Source of the DNA: Ketobacter sp964016105
Lineage (GTDB): Bacteria > Pseudomonadota > Gammaproteobacteria > Pseudomonadales > Ketobacteraceae
Assembly (NCBI GenBank): GCA_964016105.1
Contig: CAXHEX010000011.1
Location: forward strand, 130,043-194,042
Direction of reading: 5' to 3'
DNA: 64,000 nucleotides
Under the pieces are notes generated by a model. It searched no databases, was not told where the DNA came from, and saw nothing but the letters and a program-made list of their open reading frames with translations. The translations under genes and the position numbers were made by a program. Positions 1-7,549 of the stretch are shown here, piece by piece (positions within the stretch are counted from its first letter, which is position 1; the number at the start of each line of letters is the position of its first letter).

Positions 1-249
1 AAACTCAGCTATGGACTGACGTAGTTCCGGTATACCTAGGGCCGTGGTGTAACGGGTTTTACCCTCAGACATGGCTCGAATACCGGCATCAGCCACCGCT
101 TTAGGGGTTGTAAAATCAGGTTCACCCACCTCCAAATGAATCACATCCCGACCTTGAAGCTCAAGTAAACGGGCTTTCTCCATCACCTCCATCACTTGAA
201 ATGATTGAATTTTGTCCAACCTGTCCGCTAGATTTCGCAAAATTGCCAT
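1..249 (-). CDS. PLP-dependent class I aminotransferase, N-terminal part (runs off left edge)
   Basis: Only the first 83 codons are in the window; the gene continues beyond base 1. The translation begins MAILRNLADRLDKIQSF and contains HLEVGEPDFTTP and KTRYTTALGIPELR, which are typical of the N-terminal arm and substrate-binding region of fold-type I aspartate/aromatic aminotransferases. The PLP lysine lies outside the window. The gene is divergent from dksA, and in P. aeruginosa an aspartate-type aminotransferase also lies beside dksA, so the context agrees. Substrate specificity cannot be judged from this fragment. The ATG is preceded almost directly by GAGG, so the start could be a few codons downstream. 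Confidence 0.85.
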   Translation of the reverse strand, partial: MAILRNLADRLDKIQSFQVMEVMEKARLLELQGRDVIHLEVGEPDFTTPKAVADAGIRAMSEGKTRYTTALGIPELRQSIAEF

Positions 250-525
250 CCTCGTGTCATGATTTTTTCATATAAGTGGTTAAAGATCACAGCCCGGGAG
301 TATTCCCTAGCCCGTAAAATGGAGTTATGATCGGGCGCTCACTGTAGCTAGCCTGGGGTTGGACGATAATATAACAACCCGTTGTACAAAGCTCGGACAA
401 CCGCTATCTACCCTGTGACACTGGTAAAACAGACATGGTTAAATGGTCGGCCTCCTCGTTCTTAGGGGATTTACTCCTCTTGATAGCATTCTCGTGGGGG
501 CACAAAGGACTGGGTAACCCAGAAT

Positions 526-554
526 TTGCCAATCTTATGACTTACTGCTATAGA
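526..554 (+). promoter_or_regulatory. Candidate sigma-70 promoter of dksA
   Basis: TTGCCA (526-531) and TATAGA (549-554) are separated by exactly 17 bases and lie 33 bases before the dksA start. This is a good match to the sigma-70 consensus. The rest of the 337-base gap 250-586 between the divergent genes shows nothing else I can name. Confidence 0.5.
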
Positions 555-586
555 TTAAAGATTGAGCAGTTGCGAGGATTACGCTA

Positions 587-1033
587 ATGGCGACAAGAAA
601 GAAGAAAAACGTGGTAGAGCTTTCACGCTCACACTTTCAACCCTACGAGCCCGCCAAAGATGAAGAATACATGAGCAAGGGCCAACTGGAGCATTTCAAG
701 CAGATTCTGCTGAACTGGCGTCAGGAACTAATGGAAGAGGTTGATCGTACTGTAGACCACATGAAGGACGAGTCTATCAATCTGCCGGATGCGGCTGACC
801 GGGCAACTCAAGAAGAAGAGTTTAGCCTGGAGTTGCGTACCCGCGACCGAGAGCGCAAACTTATTCGAAAGATCAACCAAGCGCTCACTTCAATTGAGAA
901 AGAGGAGTACGGTTGGTGTGAAGCCTGCGGTATCGAAATTGGCATTCGCCGTTTGGAAGCCCGCCCCACCGCCACCCTTTGCATTGATTGCAAAACACTC
1001 CAGGAAATCAAAGAAAAACAGTGGGGAACCTAA
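587..1033 (+). CDS. dksA: RNA polymerase-binding transcription factor DksA
   Basis: 148 aa, close to the 151 aa of E. coli DksA. DksA enters the RNA polymerase secondary channel and, with ppGpp, retunes rRNA and amino acid promoters. The coiled-coil tip motif DAADRA (68-73) carries the two acidic residues (D68, D71) that act near the polymerase active site. A four-cysteine zinc finger is visible (C111, C114, C132, C135). The C-terminal helix ends KTLQEIKEKQWG. The start is preceded by GAGGA at good spacing. The gene has its own likely promoter and is followed by an intrinsic terminator, so it is probably monocistronic. Its neighbours match the P. aeruginosa order. Confidence 0.97.
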   Translation: MATRKKKNVVELSRSHFQPYEPAKDEEYMSKGQLEHFKQILLNWRQELMEEVDRTVDHMKDESINLPDAADRATQEEEFSLELRTRDRERKLIRKINQALTSIEKEEYGWCEACGIEIGIRRLEARPTATLCIDCKTLQEIKEKQWGT

Positions 1034-1077
1034 GCTTCAAGCCCAGCTCACTGGAGCGGTAAACACTCCCCGTTCAA

Positions 1078-1099
1078 GGCACGCTTGCGTGCCTTTTTT
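1078..1099 (+). terminator. Intrinsic terminator after dksA
   Basis: GGCACGC (1078-1084) and GCGTGCC (1087-1093) form a 7-bp GC-rich stem with a TT loop, followed directly by six T residues. Confidence 0.8.
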
Positions 1100-1119
1100 G
1101 CTGGCTTGATGCTAATTAC

Positions 1120-1151
1120 GAGCCATCAGCCAACATGAGCCATCAGCCAAC
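1120..1151. repeat. 15-bp tandem duplication spanning the gluQ start
   Basis: GAGCCATCAGCCAAC occurs at 1120-1134 and again at 1137-1151. The second copy is inside gluQ, directly after its ATG, and the first occupies the place where a ribosome binding site would be expected. It looks like a recent small duplication. Confidence 0.8.
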
Positions 1152-2037
1152 CCACTACCGTGGCCGCTTTGCGCCCTCTCCCACCGGCCTGTTGCATCTA
1201 GGTTCTCTGCTAACGGCAGTGGCCAGCTATGTGGATGCCAAAGCCAATAATGGTACCTGGCTGGTGCGGATGGAAGATTTGGATCCGCCCAGAGAAATGG
1301 CTGGAGCCGCCGATGATATATTGGAAACCCTACACCGATACGGTTTGCACTGGGATGAGCCGGTACTCTACCAAAGCCAACGCCAGGCAATTTATCAACA
1401 CCATATAGATCGCCTGCTTCAGTCACAGCACGGATTTTACTGCACCTGCTCCCGTAGCGAAATTCAAGCCCGCTCTGGCAGTGCCCGTTACCCTGGCACC
1501 TGCCGTCAGTGCCACACTCGCCCCCAGCAACCCCACGGAATAAGAGTGAAAGTGGATGATTCTGTTATCGCGTTTCAGGATCGGATACAGGGCCTGCAAA
1601 AACAAAGCCTGACCCAGCACAGCGGAGATTTCATAATAAAACGCAAGGACAATCTATTTGCCTACCACCTTGCCGTGGTGGTAGATGATGACCTGCAAAA
1701 AATCACCCACGTAGTACGAGGTTGCGATCTACTGGACTCCACCTTTTGCCATTTACACCTGCAAAACCTGTTGGGTTTCCACCACCCAAGTTACAGTCAT
1801 CTGCCCATCATCGTAAACCGGCAAAAACAAAAACTGTCCAAACAAACCTATGCTGAAGCGATTCCCAAACAGCAACAGTACCGTCTGTTACTGGACTGCC
1901 TTATCCGATTGGGCCAACACCCACCAAACAGCTTACGGGGTGCCAGCGCCGACCATATCCTGCAATGGGCCATTGAACACTGGAAACCAGAACATATTCC
2001 AAAAGTCAGGCAATTGGATCTTTGCATCGAGCCATAA
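1135..2037 (+). CDS. gluQ: Glutamyl-Q tRNA(Asp) synthetase
   Basis: 300 aa. GluQ is a truncated glutamyl-tRNA synthetase paralogue that attaches glutamate to the queuosine base at position 34 of tRNA(Asp) rather than to the 3' end. The HIGH-like motif HLGS is at 21-24 and the KMSKS-like KLSKQ at 233-237. The zinc ligands C103, C105, Y119 and C123 match the E. coli GluQ pattern. There is no anticodon-binding domain, as expected for the family. The start is uncertain: no Shine-Dalgarno is visible before ATG 1135, where a 15-bp duplication sits, but the following sequence HYRGRFAPSPTGLLHLGS is a normal N-terminus. It lies between dksA and cbrX-cbrA, as in Pseudomonas. Confidence 0.93.
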   Translation: MSHQPTHYRGRFAPSPTGLLHLGSLLTAVASYVDAKANNGTWLVRMEDLDPPREMAGAADDILETLHRYGLHWDEPVLYQSQRQAIYQHHIDRLLQSQHGFYCTCSRSEIQARSGSARYPGTCRQCHTRPQQPHGIRVKVDDSVIAFQDRIQGLQKQSLTQHSGDFIIKRKDNLFAYHLAVVVDDDLQKITHVVRGCDLLDSTFCHLHLQNLLGFHHPSYSHLPIIVNRQKQKLSKQTYAEAIPKQQQYRLLLDCLIRLGQHPPNSLRGASADHILQWAIEHWKPEHIPKVRQLDLCIEP

Positions 2038-2087
2038 GCTCACGTAACATTCTTTTATCCGCATTACCCCATGCACACTAGTCACCT

Positions 2088-2264
2088 ATGTATATAGATC
2101 GCTTAGTTCTTATTTTTATTGCTGCCGCTTACTTCCTCTCTCCAACACTGATGCAGTGGTGGGCAGAAAGTGGCACGTCCTGGTGGCGCCCATTTGTAGC
2201 TTGGGGGTTGTTGATCGGGATCACCTTTTGGATTGCTCGGAGCCGGGATCTGGATGGACTTTAG
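2088..2264 (+). CDS. cbrX: Small membrane protein CbrX, overlapping cbrA
   Basis: 58 aa. The translation begins MYIDRLVLIFIAAAYFLSP and carries one or two hydrophobic segments separated by the tryptophan-rich stretch MQWWAESGTSWWRPFVAW, ending ARSRDLDGL. Its stop (2262-2264) lies inside cbrA, whose ATG is at 2254, giving an 11-base overlap. A small ORF called cbrX in this position has been described in Pseudomonas putida, where its translation is coupled to that of cbrA; the size, position and overlap here match. A direct function in the membrane is unknown. No strong ribosome binding site is visible before ATG 2088. Confidence 0.75.
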   Translation: MYIDRLVLIFIAAAYFLSPTLMQWWAESGTSWWRPFVAWGLLIGITFWIARSRDLDGL

Positions 2265-5199
2265 TCTTACCCAAATTTTCGGAATTGGTGTTGGTTATCT
2301 GCTTTTCTTCTTTCTGGTGGCCTACCTCACCGACCAAGGCAAGATTCCAGCCCGACTGGTTCGTCACCCGGTCACCTATGTGCTCTCGCTGGGTGTATTC
2401 GCCAGCGCATGGGCCGTATACGGAGCTGTGGGCTTTGCCCACGATTTTGGCTACAACTTCTTAGCCTATTACCTGGGAATCTCCGGGGCATTTATGTTGG
2501 CTCCCATATTACTGGCCCCCATCCTACGCCTCTCTCAAACCTACCAGTTAGGGTCCCTGGCGGATCTGTTTTCGTTTCGCTACCGCAGTCCTGTGGTGGG
2601 CACAGTGGTTACCCTCACCATGCTGGTGGGCATCATGCCGTTACTGGCAATGCAAATTCAAGCCGTTGCAGCGTCTATTCACCTGCTCAATCGAGACACA
2701 TCACCACAACTGTTCGCCTTTCTTTTTGTGCTGGTGATTATTCTCTTCGCCATTCTTTTTGGTGCCCGTCATATCAGCACACGGGAAAAACATGAAGGTC
2801 TGGTGGTGGCCATTGCCTTTGAATCCCTCATCAAAGTTATCGCCATGCTAATACTGGGTGGCGTGCTGTTGTATCATGTTTTCGACGGCCCCCAGGGCCT
2901 CAACGATTGGCTAAGTGACCACCCGGAACAACTGGTTTCCCTCTATCAGCCATTGCAAGAAGGCCCCTGGCGCGCCCTGATCGCCGCGTTTTTTGCTGCG
3001 GCTATCGTCATGCCCCACATGTACCATATGGCCTTCACTGAAAATCTAAACCCCAGGGCACTATTAACGGCCAGCTGGGGTTTACCACTATACCTGTTCT
3101 TGATGGCGCTGCCTGTCCTCATCATAGTTTGGTCTGCTTCAAAATTATTTATCTTCAGCAACCCTGAATACTTCACTCTATTGGTTCCGCAGATGCTGGA
3201 TTCACCCGTGCTGGTGATCCTGGGGTTTGCAGCGGGCCTTTCTGCAGCAAGCGGTTTAATCATTGTATGCACCCTATCCTTGTCGGCCATGTTCCTTAAC
3301 CATGTGATCCTGCCGTTAGCGCCATTTTATCGCAGGAGGAACCTCTACTCCTGGCTGCTATGGGTACGTCGAATCCTGATTACCACCATAATACTGGTGA
3401 GTTATGGGTTTTATCTGCTCATGCAAAGCCGTCACACATTGTCGGAGCTGGGCTTTCTGGCATTTGTCGCCACCATGCAATTTGTTCCTGGCCTGTTTGG
3501 TGTGCTGCTCTGGCCGAAAGCGAACCGCGACGGATTTTTAGCGGGCCTGGCCGCAGGTATTAGTGTCTGGCTATTTGGCCTGCTACTGCCTCTCTTGCTC
3601 GGCTTGCAGGTACAAATTTCCGCACCGCTTTTTTTCGATAATTTTGTGCCTTCGCCCACCAACAGCTACACGGTAGCTACTTTTGCGGTATTTATAAATT
3701 CCATCATTTTCGCTGTAGTCTCCCTGCTGACGGAAGCCACTCCCGCAGAAATGCAGGCCGCCGAAACTTGCAATGTGGACAACCTGAGACGCCCCCAGCG
3801 ATGGGAACTCTCAATAAATAAGGCGAGAGAATTTATCGAACGGCTGGCCACCCCATTGGGTGCAGCCACAGCGAAACGAGAAGTGGAGCTTGCCCTCAAC
3901 GACCTGGCCATGAGCCCCGACGAAACCCGCCCCTATGCCTTACGACGGCTACGGGAACAGATTGAAAGCAATCTATCGGGCCTACTGGGCCCTGCAGTTG
4001 CCCACGACATCCTCACTCAATCACTGCCTTACAGCATGAAAGGCAACAACAGCCAATCCCAGGACATTCATTTCATAGAAAGCCGCCTTGAAGAATACCA
4101 TGACAAGCTCACGGGGCTGGCGGCAGAATTGGACAGTTTGCGCCGTTTCCATCGACAAACGTTGCAAGACCTTCCCGTGGGCGTGTGCTCACTGGGTAGT
4201 GATGGTGAAGTACTGGGGTGGAACAGCGCTCTGGAAACCATCACCCAGGTGACCGCTGACCAGATTCTTGGATCCCAGCTTTCCCACCTACCAGCCCCTT
4301 GGAACAATCTGTTTGTGGGCTTTATCGATGACCAATCCCGCAATCGACAAACTGAACTGGAACTGGATGGTGTACCCCGCTGGATTAGCCTGCATAAAGC
4401 CGCTATCGGTCTGGGCAAACTGGATTCCAATAGTGGCGGCCAAGTGGTGGTGGTTGAAGACACCACGGAAATTCGCATGCTGGAACACCACGTTGCTCAC
4501 AACGAACGGCTGGCTTCAGTGGGTAGACTGGCCGCAGGGGTAGCCCATGAGATAGGCAACCCCATTACCGGGATCGCCTGCTTGGCTCAAAACCTGCATT
4601 TTGACAGCCAGGAAAAACCGGTGCTGGACACCGCACAACAGATTCTTGATCAAACCAAGCGGATTACTCGAATCGTACAATCTCTAGTGAGCTTCAGCCA
4701 TAGCGGCAGCACAGAAGTGGCAATGGAGCCTGTACTGATTTATGAATGCGCCCAATCGGCCATTGAGTTGTTGAGCCTGAACAAAGACACCACCCAGGTG
4801 AACTTCGTTAACCGCTGTGATCCCAACCATTGCGTCAAAGGAGACCTGCAGCGCCTAACTCAGGTATTCATCAACTTGTTGAGTAATTCCCGGGATGCCA
4901 TGGACGTGAACGGCAGCGTCACCGTCTCCAGCACCCAGCGGGATCACACCATTGTTGTGGAGGTAGAAGATGAAGGCAGCGGCATCCCCCCAGATGTACT
5001 TAAGCAGATTTACGAGCCCTTTGTTACCACAAAAGACCCAGGCAAAGGAACCGGCTTGGGAATGTCTTTAGTTTACAGCATCGTGGAAGAACACTATGGC
5101 CATATAAATATCCTTAGTCCGTTGGATTCCGAAAAAGGGGGCACCCGTGTTACCATTACGCTTCCCCGTTACATAAGTGACGTGACCCCAGAGGAATAG
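2254..5199 (+). CDS. cbrA: Sensor histidine kinase CbrA with transporter-like input domain
   Basis: 981 aa from ATG 2254 (P. aeruginosa CbrA is of nearly identical size); a TTG at 2233 is possible but less likely because GGAG precedes the ATG. About 480 residues of multi-spanning membrane domain of the SSS/SLC5 solute:sodium symporter family are followed by a linker and a PAS domain (about 640-745). Next comes a dimerisation domain with phospho-acceptor H765 in VAHEIGNPITG, then an ATPase domain with the N box NLLSNSRDAM, the G1 box DEGSGIP, and GKGTGLGMSL. CbrA phosphorylates CbrB to set the carbon/nitrogen hierarchy. cbrB starts one base after the stop. The cbrX overlap suggests translational coupling. 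Confidence 0.95.
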   Translation: MDFSLTQIFGIGVGYLLFFFLVAYLTDQGKIPARLVRHPVTYVLSLGVFASAWAVYGAVGFAHDFGYNFLAYYLGISGAFMLAPILLAPILRLSQTYQLGSLADLFSFRYRSPVVGTVVTLTMLVGIMPLLAMQIQAVAASIHLLNRDTSPQLFAFLFVLVIILFAILFGARHISTREKHEGLVVAIAFESLIKVIAMLILGGVLLYHVFDGPQGLNDWLSDHPEQLVSLYQPLQEGPWRALIAAFFAAAIVMPHMYHMAFTENLNPRALLTASWGLPLYLFLMALPVLIIVWSASKLFIFSNPEYFTLLVPQMLDSPVLVILGFAAGLSAASGLIIVCTLSLSAMFLNHVILPLAPFYRRRNLYSWLLWVRRILITTIILVSYGFYLLMQSRHTLSELGFLAFVATMQFVPGLFGVLLWPKANRDGFLAGLAAGISVWLFGLLLPLLLGLQVQISAPLFFDNFVPSPTNSYTVATFAVFINSIIFAVVSLLTEATPAEMQAAETCNVDNLRRPQRWELSINKAREFIERLATPLGAATAKREVELALNDLAMSPDETRPYALRRLREQIESNLSGLLGPAVAHDILTQSLPYSMKGNNSQSQDIHFIESRLEEYHDKLTGLAAELDSLRRFHRQTLQDLPVGVCSLGSDGEVLGWNSALETITQVTADQILGSQLSHLPAPWNNLFVGFIDDQSRNRQTELELDGVPRWISLHKAAIGLGKLDSNSGGQVVVVEDTTEIRMLEHHVAHNERLASVGRLAAGVAHEIGNPITGIACLAQNLHFDSQEKPVLDTAQQILDQTKRITRIVQSLVSFSHSGSTEVAMEPVLIYECAQSAIELLSLNKDTTQVNFVNRCDPNHCVKGDLQRLTQVFINLLSNSRDAMDVNGSVTVSSTQRDHTIVVEVEDEGSGIPPDVLKQIYEPFVTTKDPGKGTGLGMSLVYSIVEEHYGHINILSPLDSEKGGTRVTITLPRYISDVTPEE

Positions 5200-5200
5200 C

Positions 5201-6610
5201 ATGAGCCACATCCTGATCGTTGAAGACGAAGCGGTAATTCGCAGCGCCTTGCGCCGACTCTTGGAGCGAAGCAGCTACCAAGTGAGCGAAGCCGGTTCAG
5301 TTCAGGATGCCATCGACGAGTTCAAACTAGGCGATTTCGACCTCATTATTACCGATCTGCGCCTACCTGGAGCCCCTGGCACCGACATCATTCGCCATGC
5401 TGAGCAAGTACCCGTACTGGTTATGACCAGTTATGCCAGCCTTAAATCCGCTGTGGAATCCATGAAAATGGGCGCGGTTGATTACATTGCCAAGCCGTTT
5501 GACCATGAAGAAATGCTCATGTCCGTTGAACGGATTTTGAAGGAAAAGGCCCTGGAGATTGAAAACCAGGCGCTCAAATCTCAGCTGGATCGGGAACTGC
5601 CGTTGACGGGCATGATTGGCGAGTGTGAGCCCATGCAAACCCTGTTTGGCAATATTAAAAAAGTAGCACCCACGGATTCCACCGTACTGGTGCTAGGGGA
5701 ATCCGGCACCGGTAAAGAGCTGGTTGCCAGAGCCGTTCACGATCAAAGCTTACGTAAAGATGGATCCTTGATTTCCGTGAATTGTGCCGCCATACCGGAA
5801 ACCCTGATAGAGTCAGAATTATTTGGCCATGAAAAAGGCGCATTTACTGGTGCCAATGCCAATCGCAAAGGCCTGGTGGAAGCGGCCGACGGCGGCACCC
5901 TCTTTCTTGATGAAATTGGCGAACTGCCCCTGGAAGCGCAAGCCCGGCTACTTCGCCTGCTGCAGGAAAAAGAAGTGCGAAGAGTGGGAGCAGTACAGTC
6001 TAAAACCGTAGACGTGCGCCTGGTTGCGGCAACCCATCGCGACCTCAAATTACTGGCAAAGGAAGGTCGATTCCGGGAAGACTTGTATTACCGATTACAC
6101 GTGGTTGAGCTGAAGCTCCCGCCCCTGCGAGAACGGGGCAGCGATGTGGAGAAGCTGGCCAAAGAGCTTCTTATTAGAACTACCCGGCGTATGGCAAAAC
6201 CGGAAATGTCTTTTTCAAAGTCTGCTCTCGAGGCCATCAACACCTACCGTTGGCCTGGTAATGTGAGGGAATTGGAGAACGCTATTGAGCGTGCTGTGAT
6301 CCTCTGCGACCACACGGAAATTCCCGCGGACTTACTGGCTCTGGACCTGAGCACAGGCTCCGATCCAGAATATCAATTGGACGACGATACCCCCCTACCC
6401 ACGCCGAAGAACAAGAAGCAAGCCCAAGAAGAAGTGGCCGACCCGGCGGAAGACCTTTCCCTGGAAGATTATTTTCAACGCTTCGTTCTGGAACATCAGG
6501 AGCAAATGACCGAAACGGAGCTAGCTCAAAAGCTCGGTATCAGCCGGAAATGCCTGTGGGAGCGACGCCAGCGATTAGGCATTCCCCGCAAAAAACCTGC
6601 GGCCCGTTAA
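5201..6610 (+). CDS. cbrB: Sigma-54-dependent response regulator CbrB
   Basis: 469 aa NtrC-family activator. The receiver domain has phospho-acceptor D52 (IITDLRLPG) and K99. The AAA+ domain has Walker A GESGTGKE (167-174), the sigma-54 contact loop GAFTGA (214-219) and Walker B LFLDEIGE (D238). A Fis-type helix-turn-helix lies at the C-terminus (ELAQKLGISRKCLWERRQRLG). It is cotranscribed with cbrA at a 1-base gap. Its expected main target, a CrcZ-type RNA gene with GTTAC-type operators and a sigma-54 promoter, is immediately downstream. Confidence 0.96.
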   Translation: MSHILIVEDEAVIRSALRRLLERSSYQVSEAGSVQDAIDEFKLGDFDLIITDLRLPGAPGTDIIRHAEQVPVLVMTSYASLKSAVESMKMGAVDYIAKPFDHEEMLMSVERILKEKALEIENQALKSQLDRELPLTGMIGECEPMQTLFGNIKKVAPTDSTVLVLGESGTGKELVARAVHDQSLRKDGSLISVNCAAIPETLIESELFGHEKGAFTGANANRKGLVEAADGGTLFLDEIGELPLEAQARLLRLLQEKEVRRVGAVQSKTVDVRLVAATHRDLKLLAKEGRFREDLYYRLHVVELKLPPLRERGSDVEKLAKELLIRTTRRMAKPEMSFSKSALEAINTYRWPGNVRELENAIERAVILCDHTEIPADLLALDLSTGSDPEYQLDDDTPLPTPKNKKQAQEEVADPAEDLSLEDYFQRFVLEHQEQMTETELAQKLGISRKCLWERRQRLGIPRKKPAAR

Positions 6611-6707
6611 TTCAGTCAGGCCTAATCTGAATAAAGTGCCCCCAACTTCAAACGACAAATTCCCGTCACTGCGACCATCGCAGCAACTGTCTATTTTTTG
6701 ACCTCGC

Positions 6708-6742
6708 GTTACAATCTGTTACCTAGAGTTACCCCTGTTAAC
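6708..6742 (+). promoter_or_regulatory. Phased GTTAC direct repeats, candidate CbrB upstream activator site
   Basis: GTTAC occurs at 6708, 6718 and 6728, followed by GTTAAC at 6737, giving near-perfect 10-base phasing on one DNA face. CbrB of Pseudomonas binds GTTAC-type subsites upstream of crcZ. These lie about 250-290 bases before the sigma-54 promoter at 6992. Confidence 0.6.
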
Positions 6743-6819
6743 ACTATAAAATCACACTGGTCGGGCCAACTATTTCTAGCGCTTTACAAAAGCTTGAAAT
6801 GTGGGCCAATTTAAGAAGG

Positions 6820-6908
6820 GGTAACAAAAGTGTTACCAGTGATACCCCAAAGCAAAGTGTTACCTCATTACACACGCCAGGAAACACATTCCCACCTTAT
6901 AGGTAACA
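6820..6908 (+). promoter_or_regulatory. GGTAACA/TGTTACC operators, candidate CbrB sites
   Basis: A perfect palindrome GGTAACA-AAAG-TGTTACC lies at 6820-6837. Single half sites follow, TGTTACC at 6858-6864 and GGTAACA at 6902-6908. The arms are the reverse complement of one another and share the GTTAC core with the direct repeats at 6708. They sit 85-170 bases upstream of the crcZ-type promoter, a normal enhancer distance for an NtrC-family activator. Confidence 0.65.
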
Positions 6909-6991
6909 AATTATTGACCTTTTTCTGACTCCGCCATGGGCAAGAATTATAACTTATTGTTTTTTAAAGAAATAAAACTTTGAGAAAAAGT

Positions 6992-7007
6992 TGGCACAAG
7001 GCCTGCT
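6992..7007 (+). promoter_or_regulatory. Sigma-54 promoter of the CrcZ-type RNA
   Basis: TGGCACAAGGCCTGCT has the invariant GG (6993-6994) and GC (7005-7006) with the required 10-base spacing. It predicts transcription starting near 7018. The GTTAC operators upstream and cbrB as the adjacent gene support control by CbrB. Confidence 0.85.
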
Positions 7008-7017
7008 ATATATCTTG

Positions 7018-7393
7018 CGTAATTAACAGGAAAGCCTAAAACAACAATAACAAGCGGCCTTCCTGGGACAGTCAAAGAGCATAATAAAAATAACAAAGCT
7101 CAGGTGGTTACTTTTTAGTGGTAGAAAAATGAAGACAACTTCGGTTGTGAGCCATAAGAAAAACAATAATAAAATGGCCTCGACTTAACGTCCTTCAACT
7201 GCCACAACCGCCACAATATAAAAACGATAAAACAACAATAAAAAGCAATAACAATAATAAAAAGAAAACTAAAAACAACAATAAGAGTCGGCACAAGACC
7301 GGGCCTGCGGGCCCGGTCGAAAAACAGAATACTACTTCAATAATAACAACAATAAAAATGAAGCAATGGGGAAGGTGGAACCTTCCCTTTTTA
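7018..7393 (+). ncRNA. crcZ: CrcZ-type small RNA, Hfq/Crc-sequestering
   Basis: About 376 nt from the predicted start to the terminator, near the 407 nt of P. aeruginosa CrcZ and in the same place between cbrB and pcnB. CrcZ relieves catabolite repression by titrating Hfq (with Crc) through A-rich AAnAAnAA motifs. I see such clusters at 7040-7053, 7083-7096, 7162-7172, 7231-7241, 7247-7260, 7274-7284 and 7339-7355. They are separated by stable stems: ACAAC-TTCG-GTTGT (7136-7149) and the 9-bp GACCGGGCC/GGCCCGGTC (7297-7318). No coding frame covers it. The identification rests on position, promoter, motif content and terminator, not on direct sequence alignment. Confidence 0.88.
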
Positions 7394-7394
7394 C
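7369..7394 (+). terminator. Intrinsic terminator of the CrcZ-type RNA
   Basis: GGGAAGG (7369-7375) and CCTTCCC (7381-7387) form a 7-bp stem with loop TGGAA, followed by TTTTT. The stretch 7395-7549 before pcnB holds no gene; a promoter for pcnB is likely there but I cannot fix it. Confidence 0.85.
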
Positions 7395-7549
7395 TTTCTG
7401 CGAAAAATTATTCTCCCCAACCTAACTAACAAAGTTTCCCTCCCGGGGCAAAAGCGTCTAACCTATTGAATATTGTGTATTAACATTTTGCACCCAATGC
7501 TAAACTCCACGCCTAAACGTTGAACTGATAGCGAGACTGCATCTCAAAC

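Noticed and set aside
2233..2253. TTG start for cbrA seven codons upstream
   Set aside because: ATG 2254 has GGAG upstream and gives a length matching CbrA of P. aeruginosa.
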